NCBI GenBank assembly: GCA_040222875.1
Contig: JAVKCG010000027.1
Span: forward strand, 186,001-250,000
Source: JAJCYL01 sp040222875
Lineage (GTDB): Bacteria > Bacteroidota > Bacteroidia > Cytophagales > Cyclobacteriaceae
Direction: 5' to 3'
Length of the DNA: 64,000 nt
Below, piece by piece: positions 43,397 through 52,777 of the stretch. The position numbers and the translations under genes were made by a program. The notes beneath the pieces were generated by a model, which saw nothing but the letters and a program-made list of their open reading frames with translations, was not told the DNA's origin and made no database searches. Position 1 is the first letter of the stretch. Every line of letters starts with the position of its first letter.

Positions 43397-46324
43397 AACT
43401 TGTCTGCACTCAGCGACTTAGCCAGTAATCTGGAGGGTGAGTTTTACACCGATGAAACAACAAGAAGGCTCTACTCAACAGATGCCTCAGCTTATAAAGA
43501 GTTGCCCCTGGCCGTGGCAACCCCAAAGACGGAGGCCGACATTAAGGCGATCATAAAATTTGCAAATGAAACCAAAACGGGACTCATTCCGAGGGCAGCA
43601 GGCACCTCACTTGCAGGGCAGGTAGTTGGAAATGGCATTGTTGTGGATGTTTCGAAGCACCTTAATAAGGTTCTTGAAATAAATGAGAAAGAGAGATGGG
43701 TCAGGGTGCAACCAGGCATAATCCGGGACGATCTAAATAAGCATCTGGCCCCTTATGGGTTGATGTTCGGGCCCGAAACTTCAACCGCCAACAGAGCCAT
43801 GATTGGCGGAATGATTGGTAACAACTCATGTGGATCAAACTCCATTATTTATGGTAGTACGAGGGAGCATTTAATTGCGGCAAAAGTGCTCCTGAGCGAT
43901 GGCGCTGAAACAACTCTAAAAGAAATAACAGATCAAGAATTTATCTCGAAGGCTAATGGTCAAGGCGTAGTTAGCGACCGGGAGGCTAGCATTTATTATG
44001 AGATTCATCAGATTCTTTCTGATAAGGAAAATGTGGATCGAATTCACCAGGAATTTCCTAAGCGGTCAATTCCTAGAAGGAACACAGGCTATGCCCTGGA
44101 TATTCTCGCCAATAACAGACCATTTCAAACTTCAGGTAAAGGTTTCAATGCCTGCCGATTATTTGCTGGTTCTGAAGGAACCCTTGGTTTCCTTACAGAG
44201 GCAAAACTTAATCTTGTAGAAATCCCAACGGGTGTAAAAGGGGTAGTATGTATTCATTTTAATGATCTGATAGAATCGCTGAAAGCCAACACAATTGCTG
44301 TTGCATTTAATCCAACAGCCAGTGAGTTGATGGATCATTATATTCTTGAATGCACCAAAGAAAACGCCGAACAAACTAAGAATCGATTTTTTGTTGAAGG
44401 TGCGCCAAAGGCAATTTTGATTGTAGAAATGATCAAAGAGACAGAAACTGAACTAAATCAAAGCCTTGACGCCTTAATTGACAGGTTGAAATCACAAAAT
44501 CTCGGATACCACTATCCGAAAATTTATGGTGATGATACGGCGAAAGTTTGGTCTTTAAGAAAAGCTGGGCTGGGGTTATTAGGAAACCTACCTGGTGATG
44601 ATAAGGCAGTACCGGTTGTTGAAGACACAGCAGTTGACGTTAACGACCTTCCGGCTTATATCGAAGAATTTGAAGCAATTCTGAAAAGATATGGGCAGAC
44701 AAGCGTCTATTATGCCCATGCAGGTACTGGTGAACTACATATGCGCCCAGTTTTAAATCTCAAGACCAAAGAAGGTAATGAGATGTTCCGGATCATTGCT
44801 GATGAGGTGGCCGATCTAGTGAAAAAGTATCAGGGTTCATTAAGCGGCGAACATGGAGATGGTCGCTTGAGAGGAGAATTCATTCCGAAAATGATCGGGA
44901 AGGAAAACTATGAGCTTTTAAAAAGAATAAAGCGTTCATGGGATCCTGAAAATATCTTTAATCCGGGAAAGATTGTGGATACCCCCTCAATGAACAGTTC
45001 ATTGCGATATGAGCCTGGTCAGTCTACACCAGACATTGAAACGGTTTTTGATTACTCAAAAAATGGCGGATTTCTACGGGAGGTTGAGAAATGCAATGGT
45101 GCTGGGGTATGCCGAAAAACTGAGCTGACCGGCGGTACTATGTGCCCAAGTTACATGGCTACCAAAAATGAAAAGGATAGTACGAGGGCCAGGGCCAACA
45201 TTCTGCGTGAAATGATGACCATCTCTAAAAAGAAAAATCGGTTTGACCATGAGGAGATCAAAGAGGTGATGGACTTGTGTCTGAGCTGTAAAGGATGCAA
45301 AACTGAGTGCCCAACCAGTATGGACATGGCCAGATATAAGGCGGAATTTCAACATCAGTATTACAAAACCAACGGCGTACCGTTAAGGTCCAAATTGATT
45401 TCTGGATTTGATCAGGCTAATAAATTGGCGTCCAAATTGCCTTCCGTTTATAATGGGCTGATGTCTTTTGGCCCTACGGCTACAATTGCAAAATCCATTT
45501 TGGGCATTTCATCGAGAAGAAAATTGCCCAAACTTCATAAGCAAACATTAAGAAGTTGGTTCGAAGCCTATTCTCAAGAAATTGACACAATAAGAGGAGA
45601 GCTAATCCTTTTCTGCGATGAATTCACTAATTACAACGACACCCACATTGGCATCACTTCGGTTAAACTCCTGAACGCTTTAGGTTATAAGGTTCGGATG
45701 ACAAACCATACTGAGAGTGGCCGAACCATGTTCTCTAAAGGGTTATTAGATGGTGCAAAAAAGGCAGCAATTCAAAATGTAAATGCATTTAAAGATGTTG
45801 TAACCAACGACTTGCCTTTGGTAGGAGTTGAACCCTCTGCCCTTCTAACCTTCCGGGATGAGTATCCGAATATTGTTGGCGCTGAACTAAGTGATGCAGC
45901 GAACATAATTGCCAGGAACACCTTCCTATTAGATGAGTTTCTTGCAAAAGAAATAGATAAAGGAAACCTCGATTCGGAACCTTTTCAATCAGAAAAAAAG
46001 CACATTAAAATTCATGGGCACTGCCACCAAAAGGCGTTATCGGCTGTTTCTTATACTGAGAAAATTTTGAATCTACCTGAAAATTATTCCACTGAAGTAA
46101 TCCCATCTGGGTGTTGTGGCATGGCTGGGTCATTCGGTTATGAAAAAGAGCATTATGAGGTTTCAATGAAAATCGGGGAGTTAGTGCTATTTCCCGCTGT
46201 TCGAAAAGCCAACGACGAAACAATTATTTCAGCTGTTGGAACAAGCTGCAGACATCAAATCATGGATGGCACTGGTAGAACGGCTTTGCACCCCGCAGAG
46301 ATATTATACGCAGCACTAAAATAA
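43394..46324 (+). CDS. FAD-linked oxidase with Fe-S domain (D-lactate/2-hydroxyacid dehydrogenase type)
   Basis: A 976-residue fusion. Residues about 20-260 form an FAD_binding_4 domain (LIPRAAGTSLAGQVVGNGIV and IGGMIGNNSCGSNSIIYGST), followed by the FAD-oxidase C domain with HMRPVLNL and GEHGDGR. From about 545 come two 4Fe-4S motifs (CNGAGVCRK onward and CLSCKGCKTECP), then two CCG-type domains (HGHCHQKAL and PSGCCGMAGSFGYE). This is the YdiJ-like architecture of D-2-hydroxyacid dehydrogenases that feed electrons to the quinone pool. The start at 43394 (MNLSALSDL) is preferred over an upstream TTG at 43376, and the repeat described at this site ends at that ATG. Confidence 0.92.
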   Translation: MNLSALSDLASNLEGEFYTDETTRRLYSTDASAYKELPLAVATPKTEADIKAIIKFANETKTGLIPRAAGTSLAGQVVGNGIVVDVSKHLNKVLEINEKERWVRVQPGIIRDDLNKHLAPYGLMFGPETSTANRAMIGGMIGNNSCGSNSIIYGSTREHLIAAKVLLSDGAETTLKEITDQEFISKANGQGVVSDREASIYYEIHQILSDKENVDRIHQEFPKRSIPRRNTGYALDILANNRPFQTSGKGFNACRLFAGSEGTLGFLTEAKLNLVEIPTGVKGVVCIHFNDLIESLKANTIAVAFNPTASELMDHYILECTKENAEQTKNRFFVEGAPKAILIVEMIKETETELNQSLDALIDRLKSQNLGYHYPKIYGDDTAKVWSLRKAGLGLLGNLPGDDKAVPVVEDTAVDVNDLPAYIEEFEAILKRYGQTSVYYAHAGTGELHMRPVLNLKTKEGNEMFRIIADEVADLVKKYQGSLSGEHGDGRLRGEFIPKMIGKENYELLKRIKRSWDPENIFNPGKIVDTPSMNSSLRYEPGQSTPDIETVFDYSKNGGFLREVEKCNGAGVCRKTELTGGTMCPSYMATKNEKDSTRARANILREMMTISKKKNRFDHEEIKEVMDLCLSCKGCKTECPTSMDMARYKAEFQHQYYKTNGVPLRSKLISGFDQANKLASKLPSVYNGLMSFGPTATIAKSILGISSRRKLPKLHKQTLRSWFEAYSQEIDTIRGELILFCDEFTNYNDTHIGITSVKLLNALGYKVRMTNHTESGRTMFSKGLLDGAKKAAIQNVNAFKDVVTNDLPLVGVEPSALLTFRDEYPNIVGAELSDAANIIARNTFLLDEFLAKEIDKGNLDSEPFQSEKKHIKIHGHCHQKALSAVSYTEKILNLPENYSTEVIPSGCCGMAGSFGYEKEHYEVSMKIGELVLFPAVRKANDETIISAVGTSCRHQIMDGTGRTALHPAEILYAALK

Positions 46325-46332
46325 GTCAGCTC

Positions 46333-47046
46333 TTGGCTGTGAATAAATTTTCAATTTCCATCATCATTCCGACTTTAAACGAGGAAGAGTGGATTCGGAA
46401 ATGCATTGAAACAGTCCGCACCAATGCAGCTGATAAATCAATAGAAATAATTGTGGTTGATTGCGGATCGAATGATCAAACACTTGATCAAATACCTTAT
46501 TGGATCAATTGTATTGAATTACCTAAGAACAAAGGATTTAAGTCAAAATCTTTGAATGCAGGAGCCGAACAGGCCAAAGGCGATGTGCTTATTTTTCTGG
46601 ACGCTGATACCATACTCCCAATGGATTTTGATGACTTGATCATGACCAAACTCCAAGACAAAAACTGTGTTGGTGGAGCGTTCGAATTTGAATTTGACCG
46701 CAAAACCATGGCACTTAACATGGTTGTTTTCCTCAACAGAATCAGATATCGTTTACGAAAAAGGTATTATGGAGATCAAGCGGTTTTCGCAAGGAAGACT
46801 GACTTTTGGAAAGTTGGCGGCTACCCAACTATCCGTATTATGGAAACGGCCCATCTATGTAAAAATTTACAGAAAGTGGGCCATTTGAGTTTAATCAAAA
46901 AACCAATTATTACATCAAGTAGAAGGTTTCATGAAAATGGAATCTTCACTACCTTCTTGAATGACTCAATAATCTGGTTTAAGGATCTTATTGGGTTAGA
47001 TGTTCAGAAATATGCTGATGCCTATTGGCAGAAAAATGAAATCTAA
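46333..47046 (+). CDS. Family 2 glycosyltransferase (TIGR04283-like)
   Basis: A 237-residue GT-A glycosyltransferase starting at a TTG (46333) or GTG (46339) codon, since no ATG fits. The fold shows SIIIPTLNEEEWIRKCIETV, VVDCGSNDQT, KSLNAGAEQAKGDVLIFLDA with a DAD metal motif, and YYGDQAVFARKTDFWKVGG. The end (TSSRRFHENGIFTTFL) matches the TIGR04283 group of family 2 transferases. It is 8 bp after the oxidase stop. The sugar donor and acceptor are unknown. Confidence 0.88.
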   Translation: MAVNKFSISIIIPTLNEEEWIRKCIETVRTNAADKSIEIIVVDCGSNDQTLDQIPYWINCIELPKNKGFKSKSLNAGAEQAKGDVLIFLDADTILPMDFDDLIMTKLQDKNCVGGAFEFEFDRKTMALNMVVFLNRIRYRLRKRYYGDQAVFARKTDFWKVGGYPTIRIMETAHLCKNLQKVGHLSLIKKPIITSSRRFHENGIFTTFLNDSIIWFKDLIGLDVQKYADAYWQKNEI

Positions 47047-47065
47047 TGTTTCAATTAATCTCTCA

Positions 47066-47698
47066 TTAGTCATTCTGGCTTACCTTTTTTGCCTTTAATT
47101 TATCGGCAAACACTTTTCTGAATTTCTCCACCTTAGGCTTAATTACGAAAGTGCAGTATGGCTGCGATCCGTTTAGTTCATAATAGTTTTGGTGGTAGTC
47201 TTCAGCTATGTAAAATGCGTCAAAAGGCGTTATTTCCGTCACTATAGGGTTATCCCAAGCACCAGATTCATCTAAAGCCTTCTTATAGGCTTCCGCCTTC
47301 TCTCGTTGCATCTCATTATGATAAAATATTGCGGAGCGATACATTGTACCAACATCATTTCCCTGCCTGTTCAGTGTTGTTGGGTCGTGGGTTTCCCAAA
47401 AAACTTCCAACAGTTCATCGAAAGATACTGCCTCGGGATCATAAGTTAGTTGTGTAACTTCCGCATGTCCTGTTCTGCCAGTGACTACTTCTCTATAAGC
47501 GGGGTTTTTTACATGACCGCCGGAAAATCCGGAAACCACTTTTTCAACTCCCATTAATCCTTCGAAGATTGCCTCTGTACACCAGAAACAACCCGAACCA
47601 AAAGTTGCGACTTCCATAGTTTTGTTTGTGTTCTGCGCTGTTAATTCAATTGATAAACAGCTGATTATGACTAAAAGTAAATGTCTTTGATTCATCAT
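47066..47698 (-). CDS. msrA: Peptide-methionine (S)-S-oxide reductase MsrA, exported
   Basis: An MsrA of about 211 residues with the catalytic GCFWC (Cys37) and the family segments VVSGFSGGH, HDPTTLNRQGNDVGTMYRSA and AEDYHQNYY. The preferred start is the ATG at 47698, giving a signal peptide (MNQRHLLLVIISCLSIELTA); an upstream ATG at 47788 would add 30 residues that spoil it. So the enzyme repairs oxidised methionine in the envelope. It is the last gene of a minus-strand series and follows the SRAP gene, whose stop is at 47789. Confidence 0.93.
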   Translation of the reverse strand: MMNQRHLLLVIISCLSIELTAQNTNKTMEVATFGSGCFWCTEAIFEGLMGVEKVVSGFSGGHVKNPAYREVVTGRTGHAEVTQLTYDPEAVSFDELLEVFWETHDPTTLNRQGNDVGTMYRSAIFYHNEMQREKAEAYKKALDESGAWDNPIVTEITPFDAFYIAEDYHQNYYELNGSQPYCTFVIKPKVEKFRKVFADKLKAKKVSQND

Positions 47699-47788
47699 GA
47701 TTGAATTTGAACATTTAAACTGCAACAGGCTATTTAAGTTATGCAAATATTCAAATTGAGTCGCCCCATTGACTAACCAACATCCCAA

Positions 47789-48484
47789 CTAGCTAAATAA
47801 GGCATAATTCCCAAATTGATCAGCGGGAGGTACATGTTTGATCAAATCCGGATGATCAACTTTCACATCATTAACCCTGGGTGAAACAGAGTGTTGACCC
47901 ATTTTACCAGCCGGGTATGTTGAAACCAATTTTAACAGGTCGGGTACTTCCATATCGTCATCTAGCCACTTTTTTTCATCTTCTCTTGCCAATATTGCAG
48001 GCATAGGTATATCAGCAGCACTTATTAAGCTGTTGCCTTTGGTTGTGATTGCCCTGAAAATATGTGCCGACCCCTCTTCATCTTCATATTCATCCCAAAT
48101 ACCAGCGACGCAAAATGGCTCATGGTTTTCGATGAAGATATAATACGGTGTCCGCCCTTTTTTGCTAATCCTTTTCCATTCGTAGTAGCCATCCACGGGA
48201 ATCAAACAACGCCTTGATTTGAGTGCATTCCGGTAAGAGGCCTTTATTGATAATTCCAGTTCAAAAGCGTTAAACAGCTTTGGGGAAACGGCTTTGTTAT
48301 TCGCCATTTTCTCTGTTGCCCCCCAATAGAAGAAGGAGAAGCCATCTGGCTGTTCATTGGTAATTATTGGCAGTAACTGCGTTGGGCCAGCATTATATTT
48401 GGGTTTGTAGGCTTCAGTAGCATCAATACCAAAGCGCTCTTTGATTTTTTCATTATCCGTTGTTAATGAATATCGGCTGAACAT
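47789..48484 (-). CDS. SRAP (YedK/HMCES-like) protein lacking catalytic Cys2
   Basis: A 231-residue SRAP-domain protein. The family body is clear: PKYNAGPTQLLPII, FNAFELEL, RRCLIPVDGYYEWK and PMPAILAREDEKKWL. In YedK and HMCES Cys2 forms a thiazolidine bond with abasic sites in single-stranded DNA, and a His before RMP assists. Here the protein starts MFSRYSLTT instead of MCGRY, so Cys2 is Phe, and the His position aligns with Asp (ADIPMP). The Asn and Glu of the active site are kept. It may bind damaged DNA without crosslinking or have a new role. It lies upstream of msrA, possibly in one operon. Confidence 0.88.
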   Translation of the reverse strand: MFSRYSLTTDNEKIKERFGIDATEAYKPKYNAGPTQLLPIITNEQPDGFSFFYWGATEKMANNKAVSPKLFNAFELELSIKASYRNALKSRRCLIPVDGYYEWKRISKKGRTPYYIFIENHEPFCVAGIWDEYEDEEGSAHIFRAITTKGNSLISAADIPMPAILAREDEKKWLDDDMEVPDLLKLVSTYPAGKMGQHSVSPRVNDVKVDHPDLIKHVPPADQFGNYALFS

Positions 48485-48526
48485 AGCCTGTAAATTTCAA
48501 CTTAACCGCAATAAAATCAAACGTTA

Positions 48527-49174
48527 CTATGTGGCCTTGTTCAACAAACCGTTGTCAAGGGCGTAGCGAACCAAGCCGGCAGATGTTTTTTCCCCTGTTT
48601 TGCTTAAAAGGTTTTTCCTATGGGATTCAACTGTATGAGTGCTTATAAAGAGCTTTTCGGCTATTTCGGGGGTAGTTAATCCGTCGGCCAATAATTGTAA
48701 TACATCTAATTCTCTAGTTGTCAATTTCACCTCTACGGTATTCTTGTCCTTTTTGTAGCTATCCAATAAAGTTTTGGTAACCTCTTGGCCGTAGTATGTT
48801 TTTCCTTCCATCAACAATTCAATGGCCATCAACATTTCGTCCCTACCTGTGTTTTTGAGAATGAAGCCATGGGCACCAGCCTCAGCCATATTTTTTACGA
48901 ATTCGGCTTTATTATACATAGTGAGGATTAGAATCTTGATATCGGGGTATTTATCCCTAATCACTCTGGTGGTTTCAACCCCATCCAATTCTGGCATATT
49001 AATATCCAAAATGGCAAGGTCAATTTTATTCCGTCTTAAAAATTCTAAAACCTCAATACCAGTATGCGCCTGCCCCGTTAGTTCTAAATGCCCCTCCCCT
49101 TCTATAATCGATTTGATACCATCAATAATAATTTGGTGGTCATCCGCTATCAGTATTTTGATTTTGTCAGGCAT
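48527..49174 (-). CDS. Response regulator, NarL/FixJ (LuxR HTH) type
   Basis: A 215-residue regulator with the receiver pocket DDHQ, phospho-acceptor Asp57 in LAILDINMPELDG, and a LuxR-type output domain (LTTRELDVLQLLADGLTTPE, STHTVESHRKNLLSKTG). Its start overlaps the end of the upstream TPR histidine-kinase gene by 8 bp, so the two are a co-translated two-component pair. Target genes are unknown, and MsrA/SRAP downstream are candidates. Confidence 0.94.
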   Translation of the reverse strand: MPDKIKILIADDHQIIIDGIKSIIEGEGHLELTGQAHTGIEVLEFLRRNKIDLAILDINMPELDGVETTRVIRDKYPDIKILILTMYNKAEFVKNMAEAGAHGFILKNTGRDEMLMAIELLMEGKTYYGQEVTKTLLDSYKKDKNTVEVKLTTRELDVLQLLADGLTTPEIAEKLFISTHTVESHRKNLLSKTGEKTSAGLVRYALDNGLLNKAT

Positions 49175-51101
49175 AGCTCTCTAATGGAATTTCGATGGTA
49201 GTAGTGGTGCCATTACCAGAGGATGAATCAATATTCACATGACCAGATAATTTCTCTAACCTAGCTTTCACATTGCTCAAACCCATACCATCACTTTTGA
49301 TCGCGGAAGGGTTAAAACCAATGCCGTCATCCTCAACCATCAGTGTTAAAGTGTTGTCGTCATGTCGGGTTAATTGCACAGTAATATTATGGGCGTTTGC
49401 ATGCTTCAAAATATTACTGATTAATTCCTGGACCACCCGATAAAGGGTTATTTCAATTTCATTCGAAAGCCTGTTATCCAGGTTACTTGTTATTAGTTCC
49501 ATCGAAATCTGATTGCTACCCTCAATCGTTGCTTTCAAATCATTAAGGGCGGCAATTAGGCCAAACTTCGAGAGCACCCCAGAAGCAAGGTTGTGGGCAA
49601 TTTTTCTAGTTTCTTCAATAGTTTCATCCAGAATTTTTGAAGCTTTCTTAATTTGTACATCGTCACCGTTTGACGTTTTGATGGCGTTGTAGTGAAGTTT
49701 AGTAGCTGCTAGCATACTACCTAAGCGATCATGGAGATCTTCAGCGATTCGCTGCCTCTCTTTCTCCTGCCCTTCAAGCATAGCATTCAAAGAATTGATC
49801 TCCCCTTTTTTCAGAACGTCATCTACTTTTTGGTTATACAAGGCTTTGTCTTTTTGCCGAAGCTCTACCATGGTTTTTTGCCTTTGCTGATAAAAGAAAA
49901 CCACGACAACCGCCAGTGATGCTAATATCAACAACGTAATCATCAACCCATTTTTTTGAGCTACCTCGGCATCAATCTGAGCTTCTTGAAGGGCTATCTG
50001 TTGTTCTTTTTTTTCCGTTTCGTATTTTTCACGGAGTTCTTCAATCTGCCCGGATCGAGTTTCATTGTACAAAGAATCATGGAGAATATGGTAGGCTTTG
50101 TAATTTATGAGGCTTTCATCGTAGCGACCTAAATCGGTCAATAAGTCTGAAGTAAGGTTAAGCGCTCTTATTTCAATCTCTTTGGCGCCAATCCTTCTAG
50201 CCCATGCTAGTACTTTTTCCGCCCTGGGTAATGCCTCTTTGCTTCGGTTTAAAGATCTCAAAGACCTACCCTCATTATATATTGAGTTATGCTCACCATA
50301 CTCATCATGAATCCTTCGGTATAATGAAGTCGCTCTATTAAAGTAGCCAAACGCAATTTCTGGATTACCTGCCTTTTCATTCAGATCACCAATATTAGTC
50401 ATGATAAGAGGAATCCTACTTTCGTCAATATTAGAAGCGATATCAAGGCTCAATTTCAATTGAGCCTCAGCAATTTCAAAATTGCCTAAGCTTGTTTCAT
50501 TTATGCCTGAATTCATTAAGGCTTTTGAAAGCCTAGAACTGTCACCTAACTCAATGCACAGATCCAAAGATTGTTTATAATATGAACTTGCTTCGTGATA
50601 CCGGCTTTGCTGATTTAGAAAGTTACCAATGTTCATGTAGGAGCCAGCTAGTTCATTCATTAAGCCTAATTCTTCCCGAATGGTTGTGCTTTTGATATAA
50701 TACTCAAATGAGGTGTCATAATCTCCTATATATTTATAAACATTGCCCATATCATTTAAGACCATGGAGGATTCTTCAGGTAATTGTTCTAAATCAAATA
50801 TTTCAAGTGCTCTTTTATAATAGTAGATAGACGAATCATAAATCGACTTATTCTTAAATATTACCCCAATGTTCCGATAACATAGTGCCACACTTTGTGG
50901 ATTTAATGTGTTAGCAAGTGGCAATGCTATTAACGCAAGACTATATGCAGAATCGGGATTGGAACTCCGGATTAGTTCAATTGTGTCGATTAAAGAATTG
51001 AATTCAAACTCATTTTCTTGAGCAATTGCATTCTGATGTCCAAAAACAAACAAAAAAGCCCATAAAGAATTCATGGGCCTTAATTTATCAAATAGTTTCA
51101 A
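49167..51101 (-). CDS. TPR-containing sensor histidine kinase (HisKA_3)
   Basis: A 644-residue membrane kinase. A signal peptide (to about residue 28, ending AIAQ) puts roughly eight TPR units (about 35-370; for example SYMNIGNFLNQQSRYHEASS) outside the membrane. A transmembrane helix follows at about 395-413 (MITLLILASLAVVVVFFY), then HisKA_3 with His457 in RIAEDLHDRLGS and the ATPase with DNxLTLMVEDDGIGF and GNGTTTTIEIPL. The TPR sensor could detect a periplasmic protein. Possible starts are 51101 and 51074. A terminator-like hairpin lies in the signal-peptide region (51052-51078). Confidence 0.92.
   Translation of the reverse strand: MKLFDKLRPMNSLWAFLFVFGHQNAIAQENEFEFNSLIDTIELIRSSNPDSAYSLALIALPLANTLNPQSVALCYRNIGVIFKNKSIYDSSIYYYKRALEIFDLEQLPEESSMVLNDMGNVYKYIGDYDTSFEYYIKSTTIREELGLMNELAGSYMNIGNFLNQQSRYHEASSYYKQSLDLCIELGDSSRLSKALMNSGINETSLGNFEIAEAQLKLSLDIASNIDESRIPLIMTNIGDLNEKAGNPEIAFGYFNRATSLYRRIHDEYGEHNSIYNEGRSLRSLNRSKEALPRAEKVLAWARRIGAKEIEIRALNLTSDLLTDLGRYDESLINYKAYHILHDSLYNETRSGQIEELREKYETEKKEQQIALQEAQIDAEVAQKNGLMITLLILASLAVVVVFFYQQRQKTMVELRQKDKALYNQKVDDVLKKGEINSLNAMLEGQEKERQRIAEDLHDRLGSMLAATKLHYNAIKTSNGDDVQIKKASKILDETIEETRKIAHNLASGVLSKFGLIAALNDLKATIEGSNQISMELITSNLDNRLSNEIEITLYRVVQELISNILKHANAHNITVQLTRHDDNTLTLMVEDDGIGFNPSAIKSDGMGLSNVKARLEKLSGHVNIDSSSGNGTTTTIEIPLESYA
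51052..51078 (-). terminator. Terminator-like hairpin inside the kinase signal-peptide region
   Basis: Read on the minus strand, gcccat/atgggc (6-bp perfect stem, 9-nt loop) is followed by a run of T residues. It lies 36 bp after the stop of the His/Asp-rich protein gene, and overlaps the first 17 codons of the kinase. It could end the protease operon or act as an attenuator for the kinase; a coincidental match cannot be excluded. Confidence 0.6.
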
Positions 51102-51113
51102 GGATATTTTAAA

Positions 51114-51593
51114 TTAGTCCTCGTCATCATCATGGTGCGCAGAACTTCCGACAACATGTGCAACACCTCCACCGATTGGTCCATGATCATGGTCGTGATC
51201 ATGATCATCATGCTCATTGGGCTGATCATTATTGCTTTGACATGGGCCTTTTGAAAGATTACAAACTTCAATATGAATGTATGGCTTATTGGTGCCAGGA
51301 GTATTTAAAATAGCAAATATGGAATTATCAAGTTTGAACTCATGCTCAATAATACTGGATCTCTGTCGATGTTTTATAGGCGTTGATGTATTCATTTTAA
51401 TCTGAACCTTTATAAAACCAGCAGCATGCTTGTGTTTGTTCGCAGTGGGATTATCAAACTGTTTAATATTGTTCTTTAAAATTTCATATTCTGGATGATC
51501 CGTAAATATTCTCAAGTGAATATCATATCCAACTAATTTACCTTGGCTATTTCTATTCTTTACGACTGAAAAATAAGGGTGGAATAACTTCAT
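51114..51593 (-). CDS. Protein of unknown function with His/Asp-rich tail
   Basis: A 159-residue protein with no signal peptide and no recognised domain. The first 110 residues are mostly beta-strand-like with several Phe and Ile (MKLFHPYFSVVKNRNSQGK). The end is strikingly rich in His and Asp (EHDDHDHDHDHGP, HHDDDED), which suggests metal binding. The DNA coding for this tail is made of gatcat-like repeats. It is the third gene of a tight unit with the subtilisin (19-bp gap) and the two-helix membrane protein. Function unknown; a metal-responsive or inhibitor role is speculation. Confidence 0.8.
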   Translation of the reverse strand: MKLFHPYFSVVKNRNSQGKLVGYDIHLRIFTDHPEYEILKNNIKQFDNPTANKHKHAAGFIKVQIKMNTSTPIKHRQRSSIIEHEFKLDNSIFAILNTPGTNKPYIHIEVCNLSKGPCQSNNDQPNEHDDHDHDHDHGPIGGGVAHVVGSSAHHDDDED

Positions 51594-51612
51594 GATTATA
51601 CAGTTTAAGTTG

Positions 51613-52770
51613 TTAAATAAGATTCGAGATAACTACCACTCCAAGCACTTCTTTTCTTTCATTTCTTAATGTACCTTCCAAATAGGTTGTACCTGGGTAT
51701 TGCTCATTAACCATGTTAATAAAAGTTGTAGCTTTTTCTTGAGCTTCGGTTGATAAATCATTCGGGAATTGCAAATTGAGAGATGTGAGTCGTTCATCTA
51801 AAAGCATATCTGGTTGAATTAGTCCCCAACCGTACTTTGGGTCGAACCCCCTGATTAGATCATGAGGGGAATCAATTGATATCTCCCGAAGATGTTGTTT
51901 AACATCCTCTACACAACCTATTGGTGTTTCGCTGATTGTTGGATATTTTCTGTGTTTAGCTAACATTAGTGCAACAACACCACTTACAAATGCACAAGCT
52001 TGGGAGGTACCACTCAATTCATTATATAGATATCTTCTGGACCATGTTGACCAAATATTTTCCCCCGGAGCAACAATATCTAATTTTTCTCCTTCACCTG
52101 AAAAATGAGATCGATTACCTCCGAATCCGGTGGAGCCTACAGCAATTGTTTCGTCATACTGTGCAGGGTAGGCTAATTCTTGAGGGTTTCTTCCTTTCGC
52201 CGGAGCCGCAGCGACTACACAAATATTATTTTCATATGCCCTAACAATTGCCTCATGCACACTTTCAAAGTCAAGAGCTATTACTAAACTTAAATTAATT
52301 ATATCGGCTTTGTTGTCTATAGCCCAATGGATAGCATTAGCTAATTCTTTAGGAGAGCCCAATAAATTTTCACTGTTCAAAACTTTGCCTATTAAGAGGT
52401 TACAATTAGGAGCAACACCCACATATCCCTGGTTATTGTTTCTAGCTGCAACTATTCCAGCCACATGGGTACCATGTCCATGTTCATCACTAACTGATTT
52501 TTCAGGCTCAATGAAATTCTTCCGGCATACAATCGAATCTTTTATATCTGGATGATCTAGTTTAACGCCCGAATCTAAAATTGCCACATTAATACCATCT
52601 CCACCTGTAACCGACCATAAAAGCGGAACTCTTAAATTTCTTAAACTCCAGTCAACGTCTTGTGTCAGTTCGTCCGTTCTGAAAGCCTTCTCTAATCGTG
52701 GAGAAATGAAGAATGGTGCTGCTGAAACAAGTTTTTCATTAGGATTTATATCATTATTAATTTCTGGCAT
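51613..52770 (-). CDS. Subtilisin-like serine peptidase (S8), probably cytoplasmic
   Basis: A 385-residue S8 protease with the catalytic triad Asp66 (VAILDSGVKLDHPD), His99 (HGHGTHVAGI) and Ser256 (LSGTSQACAF). It has no signal peptide. The usual oxyanion-hole AAGN motif reads VVAAAPAKGRN, so the Asn position may be shifted or altered. About 85 residues follow the catalytic domain (EAQEKATTFINMVNEQYPG) and are not recognised. It is 7 bp after the membrane-protein gene and 19 bp before the His/Asp-rich gene, so the three form one operon. The target is unknown. Confidence 0.9.
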   Translation of the reverse strand: MPEINNDINPNEKLVSAAPFFISPRLEKAFRTDELTQDVDWSLRNLRVPLLWSVTGGDGINVAILDSGVKLDHPDIKDSIVCRKNFIEPEKSVSDEHGHGTHVAGIVAARNNNQGYVGVAPNCNLLIGKVLNSENLLGSPKELANAIHWAIDNKADIINLSLVIALDFESVHEAIVRAYENNICVVAAAPAKGRNPQELAYPAQYDETIAVGSTGFGGNRSHFSGEGEKLDIVAPGENIWSTWSRRYLYNELSGTSQACAFVSGVVALMLAKHRKYPTISETPIGCVEDVKQHLREISIDSPHDLIRGFDPKYGWGLIQPDMLLDERLTSLNLQFPNDLSTEAQEKATTFINMVNEQYPGTTYLEGTLRNERKEVLGVVVISNLI

Positions 52771-52777
52771 TTACATC

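Noticed and set aside
48822..49184. 120-codon plus-strand frame over a response regulator
   Set aside because: The response regulator on the minus strand is complete with Asp57 and HTH, which leaves no room for a second gene.
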